This document shows positions 9,337 through 17,913 of a DNA stretch of 64,000 nt, in pieces. The stretch is from Zhongshania sp. R06B22 (lineage in GTDB: Bacteria > Pseudomonadota > Gammaproteobacteria > Pseudomonadales > Spongiibacteraceae): contig NZ_JBFRYB010000001.1 in assembly GCF_040892595.1 (NCBI RefSeq), positions 434,001 through 498,000 of the forward strand. The letters are read 5' to 3'. A program made the translations under genes and the position numbers. The notes under the pieces are model-generated. The model was not told where the DNA came from, made no database searches, and saw only the letters and a program-made list of their open reading frames with translations. Positions within the stretch are counted from its first letter, which is position 1. Each line of letters opens with the position of its first letter.

Positions 9337-9402
9337 TATACATAGTTCCCTCAACTTTATTAGAGTGCCGGAAGTCGGCTAATTCGCATCGCCAGAATCT
9401 GT

Positions 9403-10221
9403 TTAAAGCGTCATATGCCGGGTGATTAAACCCTCGATAGGACGGGGCAGCAGCGGTATTGCGCGGTAGAGTACCGAGGCTTCAATGCCTACTGGCACTT
9501 GCTCTTGGTTCTTCTGAATTGATTTAACAATCGCCTTAGCCACCAAGTCTGGTGAATGACCGAGTTTTTCAAAGATACCCGCGGTACGTTTTAGCTGTTC
9601 TTCGGTGCGGCCCACCATCCGGGTATTCGTTTTATATAGAGGGGTATTAATAACACCGGGGCAAATGACGCTTACGCCCACACCTTGGTCAGCCCAGTCT
9701 GAACGCAGACAGCGCGACATAGCCACTACCGCTGCCTTAGAAGCGCAATAAGCCGCTGCGCTGCGGCTCATCATATAAGCGGCTCCTGAGGCCACGTTGA
9801 CCACGTGGCCACGACCGCGTTTTACCATGGCGGGGCCAAAGGCGTAGCAGCCATAACTTACACCATTTAAGTTGATACCCATTAACCAGTCCCAATCTTC
9901 AATAGACAAGTCTAAAAAGGGCCCACCACTACCCACACCCGCATTGTTGACTAAGATATCGACAGGCCCGCGTTCGGTCTCAACGATTTCGGCCAGTGCG
10001 AGCTGCGCTTTAGCATCGGCCACGTCACATTTGTAGGCCTGCGCCTTTGCGCCGAGCTTGCGACATTGTGCGGCGGTGTTTTCTGCAGCATCTAGCTCTA
10101 TGTCTACACAAACAATATCTGCTGCTCCCATGCCGGCAAAGCGTAGCGCTGTTGCCTCGCCAATGCCGCTGCCAGCGCCGGTAATAACGGCACGTCCGCC
10201 TTTTATCAAATTAGTTGTCAT
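9403..10221 (-). CDS. Short-chain dehydrogenase/reductase
   Basis: 272 residues, classical SDR. NAD(P)-binding TGAGSGIG at 14-21, NNAG at 92-95, catalytic Ser145, Tyr158 and Lys162 (YCASK). CVDIELD at the end of the second strand has an acidic residue, which favours NAD(H) over NADP(H). I used the ATG at 10221 because the extra 29 residues of the longer frame have no SDR character and the glycine motif then falls at the usual place. It follows the monooxygenase gene by 142 bases. Likely oxidises an alcohol or reduces a ketone related to the monooxygenase substrate. Confidence 0.87.
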   Translation of the reverse strand: MTTNLIKGGRAVITGAGSGIGEATALRFAGMGAADIVCVDIELDAAENTAAQCRKLGAKAQAYKCDVADAKAQLALAEIVETERGPVDILVNNAGVGSGGPFLDLSIEDWDWLMGINLNGVSYGCYAFGPAMVKRGRGHVVNVASGAAYMMSRSAAAYCASKAAVVAMSRCLRSDWADQGVGVSVICPGVINTPLYKTNTRMVGRTEEQLKRTAGIFEKLGHSPDLVAKAIVKSIQKNQEQVPVGIEASVLYRAIPLLPRPIEGLITRHMTL

Positions 10222-10363
10222 AGTAAACGATGCCTTTTTGTCTAAAGTAATTATTAAAGAAAGTAGGGCTAGGGTGGATAACCCCCTGTCACTTTCAGCT
10301 AGTAGCAATTCTATTATTTATTCTTATATTCATTTTCATAACATGATTTTGACAATAGCCACT

Positions 10364-11929
10364 CTAACGATTTCCCCGAATAAACCGATAGTTATCCATC
10401 GATAAATACTTGGCTCTTAGTAGCATTTCCATCGACGTTGACGGCCTAGCAAGCGGCGCGTCACCGTGGTGATCAAAGTAATAACTGCTAGAATCGCCAC
10501 AATTATTATTTAAAAATACAGTGCTTTGCTGGCGCTTTTGAATTTCTTCAAAGTATCTGTCGTGTACTTCCTGTTTTACCTCCACCACCTCGGCTCCGCG
10601 CTTGCGGGCTTCTTCAACACAGCGGGCCATATGGACGGCGTTGCCTTCGGCCATTACAAAGTACGAGGTCGCCGTCAGCGCATACGGTCCCATAAACATA
10701 TAAAAATTCGGGTAGCCGGGCACCGTTAGACCTTCAAATGCCTGATAGCGGTTTGTATACCAATATTCACGCAGATCAATACCACCGCGCCCTAGAACCG
10801 GATAAGTGGGAAAGCTTTTTTTGCCGAATACCTCAAAACCAGTAGCCAATATTAAGACGTCAATTTCTCGTTCTTTGCCGTCTTTGGTTTTAATTCCGCT
10901 GGCGGTAATGCAGTCAATGGAATCTGTCACAAGCTCTACATTGTCGCGGCTAAAGGTTTTAAAATATTCATTGGAGAATGTAGGTCGTTTGCACCCAAAG
11001 CCATATTTTGGTGTGAGCTTCTTCCAAAGATCTGGCTGCTCCGGCAACTGCTTATGCAAGTTTTTGAGACAAACGTTTTCAAGCATTCGCACCAGCCACG
11101 GCATCTGCTTGAAATAAGTGACGCCAACAACCATGACCAGCTCGGTCAGGGCGTGGGTGCTCAGACGCATGCCTTTTTGTGCTGTGCTAGAAAGACGAAA
11201 CAAGGTGCGCAGCCAAAAAGGCGTGCGTGCATCTGGTTTAGGAATAATCCAAATAGGCGTACGCTGGTAAACATCTAAGTGTTCAACTTGCTCAGCTATC
11301 TCGGGCACCACTTGCACACCAGTGGCGCCAGTGCCAATCAAGGCAACTCGCTTACCTGTTAAATCATAGTCTTGGTCCCAGCGGGCGGTGTGCATACACT
11401 TGCCCTGAAAGTCGTCAATCCCGCGTATGGTTGGTTTTTTTGGCTCTACCAAACTACCAACCGCAGACGTCAAATGGCGAGCTGTGAAAAACCCTTGATT
11501 AGTGTTTACTCGCCATAGCGATTTACTTTCGTCAAATTCTGCGCTATTTACCACAACACCAAAACGCGTAGACCGGTATAAGCCGTATTTACACGCCACT
11601 TTGCGCATATAGCGTTTTAACTCGGCTCCGGGCGCATACAGCCTAGACCAATCTGGGTTTTGCTCAAAAGAATAGGTGTAGACAAAAGACATAATGTCTA
11701 CCGCAATGCCTGGGTAGTTATTATCGCGCCAAGTACCGCCAACGTCGTCTGCCCGCTCAAGTATTTGAAAGGATTCTATACCCCGACGTTTAAGCTCAAT
11801 GGCGGCAGCCATACCCGATATTCCAGCGCCAATAATGAGCACTTCATAGTCGGGAATGCTCGTTGATACCGACTCCGGTTTAAGCTTCGTGAGCTTGGCG
11901 TCTTTAATATGTTGCTCTGCAGCACCCAT
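10364..11929 (-). CDS. Baeyer-Villiger-type flavoprotein monooxygenase
   Basis: 521 residues. FAD-binding GAGISG at 34-39, the Baeyer-Villiger fingerprint FQGKCMHTARWD at 174-185 (pattern FxGxxxHxxxW[PD]) and the NADPH-binding GTGATG at 199-204 are all present. GGTWRDNNYPG is the usual FAD-proximal block. Expected reaction: NADPH and oxygen dependent insertion of an oxygen next to a ketone carbonyl, giving an ester or lactone. ATG has AGGAT upstream. Flanked on both sides by SDR genes and followed by an esterase gene, so a complete alcohol-ketone-ester-acid route is plausible. Cyclic ketones, steroids and long-chain ketones are all possible substrates. Confidence 0.88.
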   Translation of the reverse strand: MGAAEQHIKDAKLTKLKPESVSTSIPDYEVLIIGAGISGMAAAIELKRRGIESFQILERADDVGGTWRDNNYPGIAVDIMSFVYTYSFEQNPDWSRLYAPGAELKRYMRKVACKYGLYRSTRFGVVVNSAEFDESKSLWRVNTNQGFFTARHLTSAVGSLVEPKKPTIRGIDDFQGKCMHTARWDQDYDLTGKRVALIGTGATGVQVVPEIAEQVEHLDVYQRTPIWIIPKPDARTPFWLRTLFRLSSTAQKGMRLSTHALTELVMVVGVTYFKQMPWLVRMLENVCLKNLHKQLPEQPDLWKKLTPKYGFGCKRPTFSNEYFKTFSRDNVELVTDSIDCITASGIKTKDGKEREIDVLILATGFEVFGKKSFPTYPVLGRGGIDLREYWYTNRYQAFEGLTVPGYPNFYMFMGPYALTATSYFVMAEGNAVHMARCVEEARKRGAEVVEVKQEVHDRYFEEIQKRQQSTVFLNNNCGDSSSYYFDHHGDAPLARPSTSMEMLLRAKYLSMDNYRFIRGNR

Positions 11930-11978
11930 GGTTCATCCTAGAATATTTGCGTGTAAATGTGATGTCCTAGCTTAGGTG

Positions 11979-12821
11979 CTATGCCGAATTTGATTTATAC
12001 ACTTCGCCAATAATCTTGGCGTATGTGCGCGGAGCAAACCGTTTAAGCCGCCACAATAAACGGCTGTCGAATTGCGGCATGATATACATATCACGTCTGT
12101 CTAAGGCATTTAGTGAAGTCCGCGCGACTTGTTCCGGCGTCTCAGAAAAAACCGAGGTACCAATAACCTTATTGGCCATCTTACTCGTGCGTTCTGACAA
12201 TCTGCCATTGGCTACAACATTAGTTTTTACCGCGGATGGGCATAAGGCAGTAACCTGAATATCAGTGCCCGTTAGTTCGGCTGCCAATGTTTCTGACAGT
12301 GACATTACCGCAGATTTTGTAACGTTATATGTGGTAAATGATGGTACTGCCGTAAAGCCAGCTATAGAGGCGACATTAATAATGCCGCCGTAGCCAAGCT
12401 CTTTAAACTTAGGCGTGAAAAAGTGGCAGCCATGAATGACGCCCCACAGATTTACATCTAAACACCAGCGCCAGTCTTCCAGTGACACCTTGCCCATTGG
12501 CCCGCCAACCCACACGCCGGCGTTATTGATAAGCAAGGTAACGGGCCTACCAAGGAGTTCGTCTGCTTTATTGGCAAGGGTTTCCATTTGTGCGGCATCT
12601 GATACATCACACTGGTAGCCAATCGCCCGGCCTTCACCCAAAGATGACAATTCTTCAGCAACTGCCTTAGCACCTTGCTCGTCTACGTCTACACAAATTA
12701 CAGAGCCGCCGCGGCGAACTATTTCATAGGCAAAGCCACGGCCAATCCCGCTGGCGGCGCCAGTAACAACGGCGGCGGCACCTTGCGAGGGTTTATAGGT
12801 CTTCCGTTTACGGCCAATCAT
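11979..12821 (-). CDS. Short-chain dehydrogenase/reductase
   Basis: 280 residues. TGAASGIG at 20-27, NNAG at 99-102, catalytic Ser152, Tyr165, Lys169. The C-terminal 60 residues (after SERTSKMANKVIG) are longer and more basic than in minimal SDRs, with hydrophobic and aromatic residues that may touch a membrane. Its start overlaps the stop of the PF10118 gene by four bases (ATGA), so translation is probably coupled. The stop is 49 bases before the monooxygenase gene. It probably supplies the ketone by oxidising a hydroxyl group. Confidence 0.87.
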   Translation of the reverse strand: MIGRKRKTYKPSQGAAAVVTGAASGIGRGFAYEIVRRGGSVICVDVDEQGAKAVAEELSSLGEGRAIGYQCDVSDAAQMETLANKADELLGRPVTLLINNAGVWVGGPMGKVSLEDWRWCLDVNLWGVIHGCHFFTPKFKELGYGGIINVASIAGFTAVPSFTTYNVTKSAVMSLSETLAAELTGTDIQVTALCPSAVKTNVVANGRLSERTSKMANKVIGTSVFSETPEQVARTSLNALDRRDMYIMPQFDSRLLWRLKRFAPRTYAKIIGEVYKSNSA

Positions 12822-13789
12822 GCTATTGCCTGCACATTAGTTTTTGCAGCTACTTTTTCAGAGCCACGGTTGGGGGAGTAGGTGCTGCCGTTTTGCGCCG
12901 CATGCCATTGGCGAAAGGCGTGATACGCTTGGACCGGATCACCGGTTTCATCATACTTTTCCTTCCATACATTTATCATAAAGCGGTTGTCGTTATCCCA
13001 GGGGTGAAATTTCGGTGAGAGAAAAGGGACGACCTCAGAGACGAAGGTCTTAGTGAAAATACCGGGACTAAAGAGCAGCTTTTTGGCGGTCTTAGCGGCT
13101 GAGCGAACATTGGTGATCTGTTTGTCTTTAACTAGTAAATAAATCCAGCTCAGGTGGGCTGCGGTAAATAGGGTACTGACACCCAAACCCAGCGTGGCCA
13201 TGAGTACCGCATAGCTGTAAGCGCCTTCACCGCAGGTGTCTTTATAGACGTCGAAGCTTACCGACTTATGTTCAACTTCTTCAACAAAATGCCAAAAGGC
13301 CAGCGCCGCAACATCTTCTGGTGTGTCATCCCACAGCTCGGGGTTTTCTAGCATAGCGGCAGACAGTGTTGCCGTAAAATGCTCGCCGGTCGCCGCAAAA
13401 GCGAATTTCATAACGTCGGGCAAATAGCGATCATAGGCGGAGAAAATGGCATCAACCATCATCCCTGCATTTTTTATCGGCAAGCCCTGCGACGCCAATA
13501 CTTTGTTCAGGCCATCGTGGGCCTTGGCGTGACTGCCCTCTTGCCTAATAAAAGCGATAGCTGCCTTGCGAATGGAGGGGTCACTAATTTTATCAAGCTG
13601 CTTGGTGGTAGCCTTCATTACAAAGCGCTCGCCACGGGGCACATTGCAGAAAATAGCGTTCATATAATGAGTGAGCCAAGGGTCTTTATCCAACCAGTAA
13701 CGTGGAATCTTGGCTTCGTCCAAATTAAACGCAACATTGCGATGCTGAACAACATCGTTGTAGTCAATTTTTTGTCTAGCCGAAGTCAT
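12818..13789 (-). CDS. PF10118-type metal-dependent hydrolase family protein
   Basis: 323 residues of the family annotated as predicted metal-dependent hydrolase, which often sits beside SDR and flavoprotein monooxygenase genes. Candidate metal ligands lie in ferritin-like helices: RQEGSHAKAH (Glu, His), TGEHFTA (Glu, His) and FVEEVEHKSVSFDVY (Glu, Glu, His). One long hydrophobic segment (about 200-222) may be a membrane anchor or buried helix. GGAGCAAG just before the ATG supports the start. First gene of the cluster: 4-base overlap with the next SDR. True activity is not established; a diiron oxygenase-like chemistry would fit the ligand pattern equally well. Confidence 0.8.
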   Translation of the reverse strand: MTSARQKIDYNDVVQHRNVAFNLDEAKIPRYWLDKDPWLTHYMNAIFCNVPRGERFVMKATTKQLDKISDPSIRKAAIAFIRQEGSHAKAHDGLNKVLASQGLPIKNAGMMVDAIFSAYDRYLPDVMKFAFAATGEHFTATLSAAMLENPELWDDTPEDVAALAFWHFVEEVEHKSVSFDVYKDTCGEGAYSYAVLMATLGLGVSTLFTAAHLSWIYLLVKDKQITNVRSAAKTAKKLLFSPGIFTKTFVSEVVPFLSPKFHPWDNDNRFMINVWKEKYDETGDPVQAYHAFRQWHAAQNGSTYSPNRGSEKVAAKTNVQAIA

Positions 13790-14277
13790 CTTCTTGCTCC
13801 ATTTTTATCGTTTTTATCTGTGTACAGACGTTAGCACCTTGCCTGCTGGCGAATTAGTCATTTTGGGCACCATTGAAGTCCGCTTTGGCGGATTATGATT
13901 GCTATACACCCAGCGACGACCCTATTACTCAAACAGTAACGATTGTGCTCGGTGAGTCGGCACTTAAGCTCAAATTATTTTAGGCACTATCAAGCCAATA
14001 GGGCCGTCGCCGATACCATCTAAAGGCTTGCGCATATTGATTAAGTCAGCAAGATATTGGCACAGCTGGAAGGCGATACTAGAAGGGAAAAAGCCTAGAT
14101 CGAAAAGCGATATGCCAAGCGGACTTGCAAGATAGTAAGGTGGTTGATAAGTATAGTTGAAGGAGCGTTATCACCTTTTAGCCGGCATCCTGCTTGAGCC
14201 GACATTAAGAGTGACATTCACGAAAGTGCTTGTTCAGAGTAAAAGTATTTTTATGGCTGCAACGATTTGTTGGCAGT
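13790..14277. other. Intergenic region upstream of the catabolic cluster
   Basis: 488 bases between the PF10118 and LysE genes, both on the minus strand. The right end should hold nothing for LysE except its 3' flank, while the left end must contain the promoter of the PF10118 cluster. It carries AAGCGGACTTCA on the minus strand (about 13875-13890), partly like the CGGACAT boxes of the second AraC cluster. A start-less open stretch at 13970-14167 is listed separately. Confidence 0.4.
13970..14167 (-). pseudogene. Start-less 65-codon open stretch, possible gene remnant
   Basis: Runs from just after a TAA to a TGA with no ATG, GTG or TTG near its beginning. The translation is rich in Tyr, Pro and hydrophobic residues (PPYYLASPLG, then LDGIGDGPIGLIVPKII) and looks more like the tail of a protein than random sequence. 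A different frame just upstream offers MSLLMSAQAGC, which could be the other side of a frameshift. A chance open stretch of this length is quite possible. Confidence 0.22.
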
Positions 14278-14895
14278 TCATGCTTTTGTGAGAAGTACTG
14301 AGCCACAGCCAATCATTAGGGTTCCACCCAGCTTTCTTGGCAAGTCCGACGCCACCCTATGCCGCAGCTTAGCAACGATTCGCGATGCAAATACCGCATA
14401 GGCCAACTTCACGCCACCAACGGTCACAATGGTAATCATTGCTACCGCTAATACGTCACCAGCGCCGATCTGATCCATTTCAATCAAGCTGGGAAAAAGG
14501 CTGGCATAAAATAATATTGCTTTAACGTCGCCTAGTGTCAGAAATAGCCCCGCCAGAAAATCTGTAAAATAGGAGGCTTTAGTAACAGGCGTACTCTGAA
14601 ATTCCAGAGATGATTTGGATCTGAGAATGGTCAGTCCCAGCCAAATTAAATAAATGCCACCACAATATTTAGCCACAGAAAACAGGGCGCCGAGCCACTC
14701 CGCCAAAACGCTCATGCCCGCCAGCGCCATTGCGACGAATATCAAATCACCCGCCACCACGCCTAGCGCGGTGAAAGCCCCACTCATTCGCCCGGAGCTG
14801 ACAGATCTGGCCACTACCAAAGCGACACTCGAGCTTGGCATTGCAGCCAATGGCAGCATCACTAAGAAAAGCGTTATTGCTTCAAACATAGCCAT
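14278..14895 (-). CDS. LysE/RhtB family translocator
   Basis: 205 residues, the usual size of RhtB-type exporters of amino acids and related small molecules. Six hydrophobic segments are visible. The family block PSSSVALVVARSVSSGRMSG near residue 20 replaces the usual P-GP-----V GxxxG-G pattern, with GVVAGD following. YLIWLGLTILR and FLAGLFLTLGDVKAILFYAS are typical. GGAG lies about 12 bases before the ATG, with a second in-frame ATG two codons on. Monocistronic as far as can be seen. Substrate unknown. Confidence 0.85.
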   Translation of the reverse strand: MAMFEAITLFLVMLPLAAMPSSSVALVVARSVSSGRMSGAFTALGVVAGDLIFVAMALAGMSVLAEWLGALFSVAKYCGGIYLIWLGLTILRSKSSLEFQSTPVTKASYFTDFLAGLFLTLGDVKAILFYASLFPSLIEMDQIGAGDVLAVAMITIVTVGGVKLAYAVFASRIVAKLRHRVASDLPRKLGGTLMIGCGSVLLTKA

Positions 14896-15139
14896 GCCTG
14901 ATTGAAACTCCTTTTTTACGCAGCAAGTATAGAAATGATCAGCATAGCGGCATCATTCGTTGTTGATTTATTATGAGTGAATTTTTCGCGCAATAATGAA
15001 AACATTCATACCATGATGTCATTTCCTGCTGATGAAAAAGCCGAAGTCTTGAATTTCAGTTGCTAGCTGTTCTTTCGTTACCATAAAAATGTCGGGTATA
15101 AACCCAAGTAGCTTTCCGAGTGGCTGCTCTGGTAAAAAT

Positions 15140-15526
15140 CTATTTTAATTTAGAGTCCAAGTAGTCAAATATTGAATCCGACCAATCTGGTGCAAATACA
15201 TTTGTTTCCATCGATTTCTTGGATACGATTTCTACGCGACATTGCTGATTCTCGTAATCTTCTACGAAAATTGCTACATTTTCTCCGTAGCTAAAAGCGG
15301 TTATTCCTCTTTGAGCCAAAATCATGTTTGAGGACTCATTCGCGGTCACCAGTTGTAATCCTACGGAATTAACGGCCTCTACAGCTACAGGCCATACTTC
15401 TGATTTCGATTTTTCATAAATTCTATGTGGCCCGGTCCCCTTCGCTGCTATCGAATCAGCCATAGTAGTGCAGCCGGATACAAAAATAATGGCAACAAAT
15501 AAAGATATAAGTCTAATCATTTTCAT
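15140..15526 (-). CDS. Small lipoprotein, unknown function
   Basis: 128 residues. Signal peptide with lipobox VSGC puts the lipidated Cys at 19, followed by Thr-Thr-Met, so sorting to the outer membrane is expected. The mature part looks like a small alpha/beta domain: RIYEKSKSEVWPVAVEAVNS, then LQLVTANESSNMILAQRG, a pattern seen in short DUF3568-like lipoproteins, though I cannot name the family firmly. Its ATG lies inside the end of the 56-residue membrane protein gene (14 bases overlap), with GGAG inside that gene as ribosome site, so the two are translationally linked. Confidence 0.75.
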   Translation of the reverse strand: MKMIRLISLFVAIIFVSGCTTMADSIAAKGTGPHRIYEKSKSEVWPVAVEAVNSVGLQLVTANESSNMILAQRGITAFSYGENVAIFVEDYENQQCRVEIVSKKSMETNVFAPDWSDSIFDYLDSKLK

Positions 15527-15683
15527 TGAAATCTCCGTAGTTGGGTTTAATATTAACGCCTAGCGCACGGGCAATTATGATGATAGCTACTCCCCAAAAG
15601 ATATTTTGCTTAAACGCGACAATGAGAAGGCCCAACCCGCCAATAATGAAAATGATAAGGCCAAAAAAAGAAATGGTTCCCAT
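15513..15683 (-). CDS. Very small membrane protein overlapping the lipoprotein gene
   Basis: 56 residues, two hydrophobic segments: about 5-24 (FFGLIIFIIGGLGLLIVAF) and 29-42 (FWGVAIIIIARALG), then a polar tail. ATG at 15683 has GGAGAAG about 8 bases upstream. The stop codon lies 14 bases inside the lipoprotein gene, and the last codons supply that gene's ribosome site. The overlap, good start signal and coherent hydrophobic pattern make this a likely real gene too short for standard length cut-offs. Function unknown; envelope-associated by composition. Confidence 0.65.
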   Translation of the reverse strand: MGTISFFGLIIFIIGGLGLLIVAFKQNIFWGVAIIIIARALGVNIKPNYGDFNEND

Positions 15684-16088
15684 GCATTACTTCTCCGTTA
15701 ATTCTCAATACCAGCCCGGCTGACACATAACAGTTCGTTACAGAGAGTAGGGCTACTTATCAAAGGGAGGGTCTCAACGGAAGTTAAACATTATTGGGGA
15801 ATTCAAGGAGGTAGTCGCAACGGTATTAGCACGCCGTGGACAAATGAAGATTAATTCCCTTTATTCCTGCCTAACATCCCTTTTCCTTGATCATATACCC
15901 ACGTAAGTATAATTCAATAACTTAGGGATTTAATTTACGAAAGAATAGCTTCTGTCTCTTAATCATGGAATTTTGGCTGCGTCGATCTGGCGGTTTTACC
16001 ACGAATTAAGCGTATCATACTGGAGAGGGAGAGTTACTAGAGTCTAAGTTACGAACCATCCTAGCCTTGGGGTTTAACTCTTATATTC
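15684..16088. other. Intergenic, no gene recognised
   Basis: 405 bases between two minus-strand genes. Apart from the expected promoter of the small membrane protein/lipoprotein pair at its left end, I see no supported feature. Confidence 0.45.
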
Positions 16089-16556
16089 TCACTTTGGCGT
16101 GGCTTGCAGCGGGCTTAGATTCTGGCGTGGTTTGGCTTGGGTGTTTAGGTGGTTTTGATAGGTATAGTTCGGTTGCGCCGAGACAATGTCACTCATTAAG
16201 CGCCCAACTATAACGGTGAGTACCGCTCCCATGGAGCTTAAGAACCAGGCGAGTGCGGCAAGTTCGCGAAGTGGGTATAGGCTGAGCACGATCACTAGCT
16301 TATAGGCGAAGATAAAGGCGACAGGGGGCGATAGTAGTGCTGCGCTTAATACGCCATAAAAGCTTTTAGGGCGATGATGCTTGCCACTGTGGAGTTGATA
16401 GAGGACGAGGCCGAGTATACCGCCAATAGCCGCAAGCAGGGCCGCGCTTACATAGGGTGTGATCGCCAGCAGCACTGGCGTTGGGAGCCAGACCCACAGA
16501 GAAAAGCTGGTAATAAACCAAATCGGCAAGCCGAATTGGGCTAGTTTAATCAGCAC
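16089..16556 (-). CDS. Four-helix membrane protein, unknown function
   Basis: 155 residues with about four membrane helices (residues roughly 10-30, 33-55, 73-95, 102-125) and a hydrophilic Gln/Pro/Asn-rich tail. GTG at 16556 is chosen because GAGG lies 6 bases before it; a TTG eight codons upstream has no ribosome site. HSGKHHRPKSFYG forms a basic loop between helices 2 and 3, predicted cytoplasmic. I do not recognise the family. Isolated gene, divergent from the AraC gene at 16879. Confidence 0.6.
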   Translation of the reverse strand: MLIKLAQFGLPIWFITSFSLWVWLPTPVLLAITPYVSAALLAAIGGILGLVLYQLHSGKHHRPKSFYGVLSAALLSPPVAFIFAYKLVIVLSLYPLRELAALAWFLSSMGAVLTVIVGRLMSDIVSAQPNYTYQNHLNTQAKPRQNLSPLQATPK

Positions 16557-16792
16557 GTAGTACCTCGTAATAGGAATCAATCAAAGTTAGTTAGCGGGTT
16601 TACGTAGAAAATCACTAGGTTGATTTTGAAGGTTTTTGTGAAGTAGGTCGGATGTCGTCCGCTTACCGGCTTTATATCAGTGAGATGCAGAGGTCGATCT
16701 TGTTGTTGTTAAGGCCCTGCTCAGCGCAGGGGTGCGGGAGTCCGGGTGCGAAAAGTATTATACGAGCCACCGGGTAATTGCTAAGCTATGTT

Positions 16793-16806
16793 GAATTTCG
16801 GACATG
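16793..16806 (+). promoter_or_regulatory. Candidate AraC-type operator, copy upstream of the regulator gene
   Basis: GAATTTCGGACATG, identical over 14 bases to 21147-21160 upstream of the second Baeyer-Villiger gene. It lies about 75 bases before the ATG I prefer for the AraC gene, a position suited to autoregulation. Unlike the copy at 21 kb it has no second CGGACAT box 21 bases away. Confidence 0.5.
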
Positions 16807-16878
16807 GCTGGCGGCGGGCGAATGTACTCCTCGCCGGTTTCTTTGACACCACTCACCTGCAAACCAGCGGGGACAAGA

Positions 16879-17898
16879 ATGAAAAGTTGGGATTTCTGCC
16901 GAAGTGTTACCAGCGTCCAAATCTTGGTGGCGCTGGGCTTGGAATATGGCGCAAGCTTGTCGGCTTTACTCCGCGATACCGGACTTGACCGGGCGAGCAT
17001 CGATAACCCGGAAACGGTGGTTGAGGCCAGCAGTGAAATGGCGGTTGTCCGTAATTTACTTGCTGAATTGCCGAGCGTAGCGGGTTTAGGTCTATTGGCT
17101 GGTGCTCGCTACCACCTTTCTGCCTATGGTATTTGGGGCTTTGCGCTGGCCAGCAGCCCAACCACCCGCAAGGCGATGGAGTTGTCGCAAAATTATCAGG
17201 AGCTCACCTTTGTCTTTTCGGGTTTTACCGTAAAGGAGGAGGGCGAGCACGCCAGTTTGATGTTTGATAGTTCTGATGTCCCTAGGGATATTACCTTGTT
17301 CTCGATAGAGCGGGAAATTCATGCCGCGATGATTATTATGCGCGAGATCGGCGGACCAAAATTAGGGTCAGAGTGGGTGCGGTTTCAGCATGCCCGGCCT
17401 CCACATGCTGAGCTTTACGAAACCTTCTTTGGTGGCCGCGTGGATTTTTCGGCGCCGCGCAATGAATTGATATTTCCCCGTACCTTGTTAGATGAGCCCC
17501 GTGTAGTGGGTAACAACGCAACCGCCAGTTTATTAGATAAGCAGTGCTCCGAGTTGGTCGCCAAGCGCATGGCAAGGCAGGGGGTGTCAGGGAAGGTTCG
17601 CGATATCTTATTGCGACAGCGACCTATGAGTATGGATATGGAGTTAGTGGCGGAATCACTGTGTATGACGTCGCGAACCCTACGCAGAAAGCTCGCCGCC
17701 GAGAGCACCTCCTTCCGCCAATTAGTGGATGAGATACGCATGACGCTGGCTGAAGAAATGCTCACCGGAACCCGGCTTAGCGTAGAACAAATTGCCGAGC
17801 GACTTTGCTACGCAGACGCTTCCAGTTTCTCACAAGCCTTTAAACGTATGAGCGGCCAAACCCCAGGGGTATTGCGCAAGCAGGGCCGCAGGGTTTAG
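16879..17898 (+). CDS. AraC-family regulator (PF12625 ligand-binding type)
   Basis: 339 residues from the ATG at 16879; an ATG 25 codons upstream is open but would place the shared operator-like box on the start codon and adds residues without family character. N-terminal domain about 10-210 (VTSVQILVALGLEYG, then GLLAGARYHLSAYGIWGFAL) is the arabinose-binding-like region. The C-terminal double HTH covers about 240-335 (ELVAESLCMTSRTLRRKL, LSVEQIAERLCYADASSFSQ). Convergent with the GMC oxidoreductase gene, 15 bases between stops. Likely activator of the GMC/monooxygenase pair, supported by the shared 14-base element. Confidence 0.85.
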   Translation: MKSWDFCRSVTSVQILVALGLEYGASLSALLRDTGLDRASIDNPETVVEASSEMAVVRNLLAELPSVAGLGLLAGARYHLSAYGIWGFALASSPTTRKAMELSQNYQELTFVFSGFTVKEEGEHASLMFDSSDVPRDITLFSIEREIHAAMIIMREIGGPKLGSEWVRFQHARPPHAELYETFFGGRVDFSAPRNELIFPRTLLDEPRVVGNNATASLLDKQCSELVAKRMARQGVSGKVRDILLRQRPMSMDMELVAESLCMTSRTLRRKLAAESTSFRQLVDEIRMTLAEEMLTGTRLSVEQIAERLCYADASSFSQAFKRMSGQTPGVLRKQGRRV

Positions 17899-17913
17899 AC
17901 CTCGGGAATATCA

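Noticed and set aside
16715..16731. Small hairpin CCCTGC-TCAGC-GCAGGG upstream of the AraC gene
   Set aside because: Six-base stem with no T-run and no clear transcript; could easily be chance.
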